Program-made: the position numbers and the translations under genes
The notes under the pieces: generated by a model
What the model was told of the DNA's origin: nothing
The model's input: only the letters and a program-made list of their open reading frames with translations
The model's database searches: none
Shown here: one piece after another, positions 63,082 to 64,000 of the stretch
How the letters are laid out: every line of letters begins with the position of its first letter
How positions within the stretch are numbered: the first letter of the stretch is position 1
Assembly (NCBI RefSeq): GCF_014201145.1
Contig: NZ_JACHDP010000001.1
Coordinates: 5,270,001-5,334,000, forward strand
Length of the DNA: 64,000 bases
Direction of reading: 5' to 3'
From: Micromonospora parathelypteridis
Lineage (GTDB): Bacteria > Actinomycetota > Actinomycetes > Mycobacteriales > Micromonosporaceae

Positions 63082-64000
63082 GTGACCCGGCCGGTGGTGG
63101 TGCAGCACTCGGCCGGCATCCCCGGGGCCAACGGCCCGTTGACCGCCGTGCAGCGGGTGCTCTCCTCGTCCCTGGCTGACCGGTACGAGTTCGTCCGGAT
63201 GCACCAGAGCGCGGGCAACGGAAGCCTGAATGTGCCGCTGCTGCGGGAGTGGGTGCGCCTGCTTCGGCGGGTCCGACCCGCCCTGGTGCACGTACGGGGG
63301 TTGCAGAACGAGGGGTTGCACGGGGTGCTCGCCGCCCGCCTCGCCGGCTGCCCGCGGGTCCTGGTGACCGTGCACGGCACGGTACGCGACCTGCGTCAGT
63401 CCGGGCGGCCCTGGCGGCGCCGGCTGCTGGTGTACGGCGCCGAGCCCGCGACCCTGCGGCTGGCCACCCACGTCGGCACCGTCTGCGAGTACGCCGCCGG
63501 CCGGGGCTTCCTCGGCGGCCTGGGCGGGAAGTTCGTCGGGGTGATTCCCAACGGGGTGCCGCTGCCGACGCGCCCCCGCGCGTCCCGGGATCGGGTCCGT
63601 GCCGAACTGGACCTGCGCCCCGACGACGTGGCCATGATCGCGGTGTCCCGGTTGACCTGGGAGAAGGGGTACGCCGTCCTCGCCGACGCGCTGCGCCGGC
63701 TGCCACCGTCCACCAACCGGCGGCAGCAGCAGTCCGCCGCCCGGCGGGTGTTGCTGGTCGCCGGTGACGGACCCGACCGGGACGCGGTCGCGGCCCTCCT
63801 GGCCGGGGTCGACGGGGTCGAGGTGCGGCTGCTCGGCAACCGGCTCGACGTGCCCGACCTGCTCGCCGCGGCGGACGTCTTCGTCTTCCCGACCCTGCAC
63901 GAGAACCTTTCCAACGCGCTGCTGGAGGCGATGGCGCACGGGCTGCCGGTCGTCGCGTCGGCGGTCGGCGGCAACGTCGAGGTGCTGCGCGCGGGCGGCG
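63082..64000 (+). CDS. Family 4 glycosyltransferase, cut by right edge
   Basis: The first 306 codons of a GT4 enzyme; the gene continues past 64000. GTG 63082 follows GGAG with seven-base spacing. It reads TRPVVVQHSAGIPGANGPLTAVQRVL, RPALVHVRGLQNEGLHGVLAARLAG, VTVHGTVRDLRQSG, VGTVCEYAAGRGFL and PNGVPLPTRP, then VAMIAVSRLTWEKGYAVLADALRRL and VRLLGNRLDVPDLLAAADVFVFPTLHENLSNALLEAMAHGLPVVAS (ExxSNxLLEAMAxGxPVVA, donor site). The N-terminal half is GT-B-like. It is probably in an operon with the flippase, 173 bp upstream. Confidence 0.88.
   Translation, partial: MTRPVVVQHSAGIPGANGPLTAVQRVLSSSLADRYEFVRMHQSAGNGSLNVPLLREWVRLLRRVRPALVHVRGLQNEGLHGVLAARLAGCPRVLVTVHGTVRDLRQSGRPWRRRLLVYGAEPATLRLATHVGTVCEYAAGRGFLGGLGGKFVGVIPNGVPLPTRPRASRDRVRAELDLRPDDVAMIAVSRLTWEKGYAVLADALRRLPPSTNRRQQQSAARRVLLVAGDGPDRDAVAALLAGVDGVEVRLLGNRLDVPDLLAAADVFVFPTLHENLSNALLEAMAHGLPVVASAVGGNVEVLRAGG

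Overview
The window is about 72-75% GC and almost fully coding, with many GTG and TTG starts, 4-bp stop/start overlaps (ATGA, GTGA) and apparently leaderless genes. Its content fits a filamentous actinomycete: a GlgE-type glycogen pathway, a c-di-AMP riboswitch ahead of a secreted cell-wall-type peptidase, DUF222/HNH and DUF6077 proteins, and wall teichoic acid genes. Micromonosporaceae (Micromonospora or a close relative) is the best guess; this is inference from gene content and style, not a database match.

Left part (1-15,060): a nonulosonic (pseudaminic) acid and surface glycan locus. PseB (4355-5338), PseC (3201-4358), PseH (7543-8052), PseI (11149-12201) and a PseF-type cytidylyltransferase running off the left edge (1-526) give five of the six steps to CMP-pseudaminic acid. 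The sugar-nucleotide hydrolase PseG is not visible and may lie left of the window. Between pseH and pseI sits a four-gene cassette of acyl carrier protein, AMP-forming acyl ligase, ketoreductase-type SDR and a short phosphopantetheinyl-transferase-like protein. This looks like a dedicated system for making a carrier-bound hydroxyacyl group, possibly an N- or O-acyl decoration of the sugar. A methyltransferase-like protein, a GT-B-like protein, a GT-C membrane protein, a GT2 and an acyltransferase-3 membrane protein complete the locus.

15,100-18,903: small membrane/secreted proteins, a ydaO-type (c-di-AMP) riboswitch, a C39-like secreted cysteine peptidase and an alpha/beta hydrolase. 18,908-29,014: wall teichoic acid region with two CDP-glycerol glycerophosphotransferase-like polymerases, a Bcs1-like fusion (CDP-ribitol synthesis), the TagGH exporter, a TetR regulator and a large DUF6077 membrane protein. 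This implies a polyol-phosphate wall polymer, likely ribitol-containing.

29,100-37,613: assorted genes (DUF952, a small acidic protein, an OmpR/HK two-component pair, a TAXI lipoprotein, YaaA, a GT-C protein, an App1-like phosphatase). 37,621-41,876 and 48,801-53,010: the GlgE pathway, with glgB and glgE in one operon and glgM (glgA) divergent from glgC, followed by pgm. Glucose-6-P goes to glucose-1-P, ADP-glucose, maltose-1-P and branched alpha-glucan. Between these halves lie an ABC exporter plus NarL-type two-component operon (42,119-45,538), a decayed transposase patch, an HNH/DUF222 gene, an Ino1-like gene and a small acidic protein.

53,143-64,000: NAD kinase, a large secreted M14 carboxypeptidase, an ATP-grasp enzyme, two left-handed beta-helix acyltransferases, two GT4 glycosyltransferases (one cut by the right edge) and a Wzx-like flippase, the start of a second exopolysaccharide locus.

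Convergent gene ends usually carry clear stem-loops. Three long palindromic elements (10,914-11,066; 41,974-42,051; 53,045-53,107) look like dispersed intergenic repeats. I saw no tRNA, rRNA or CRISPR array.
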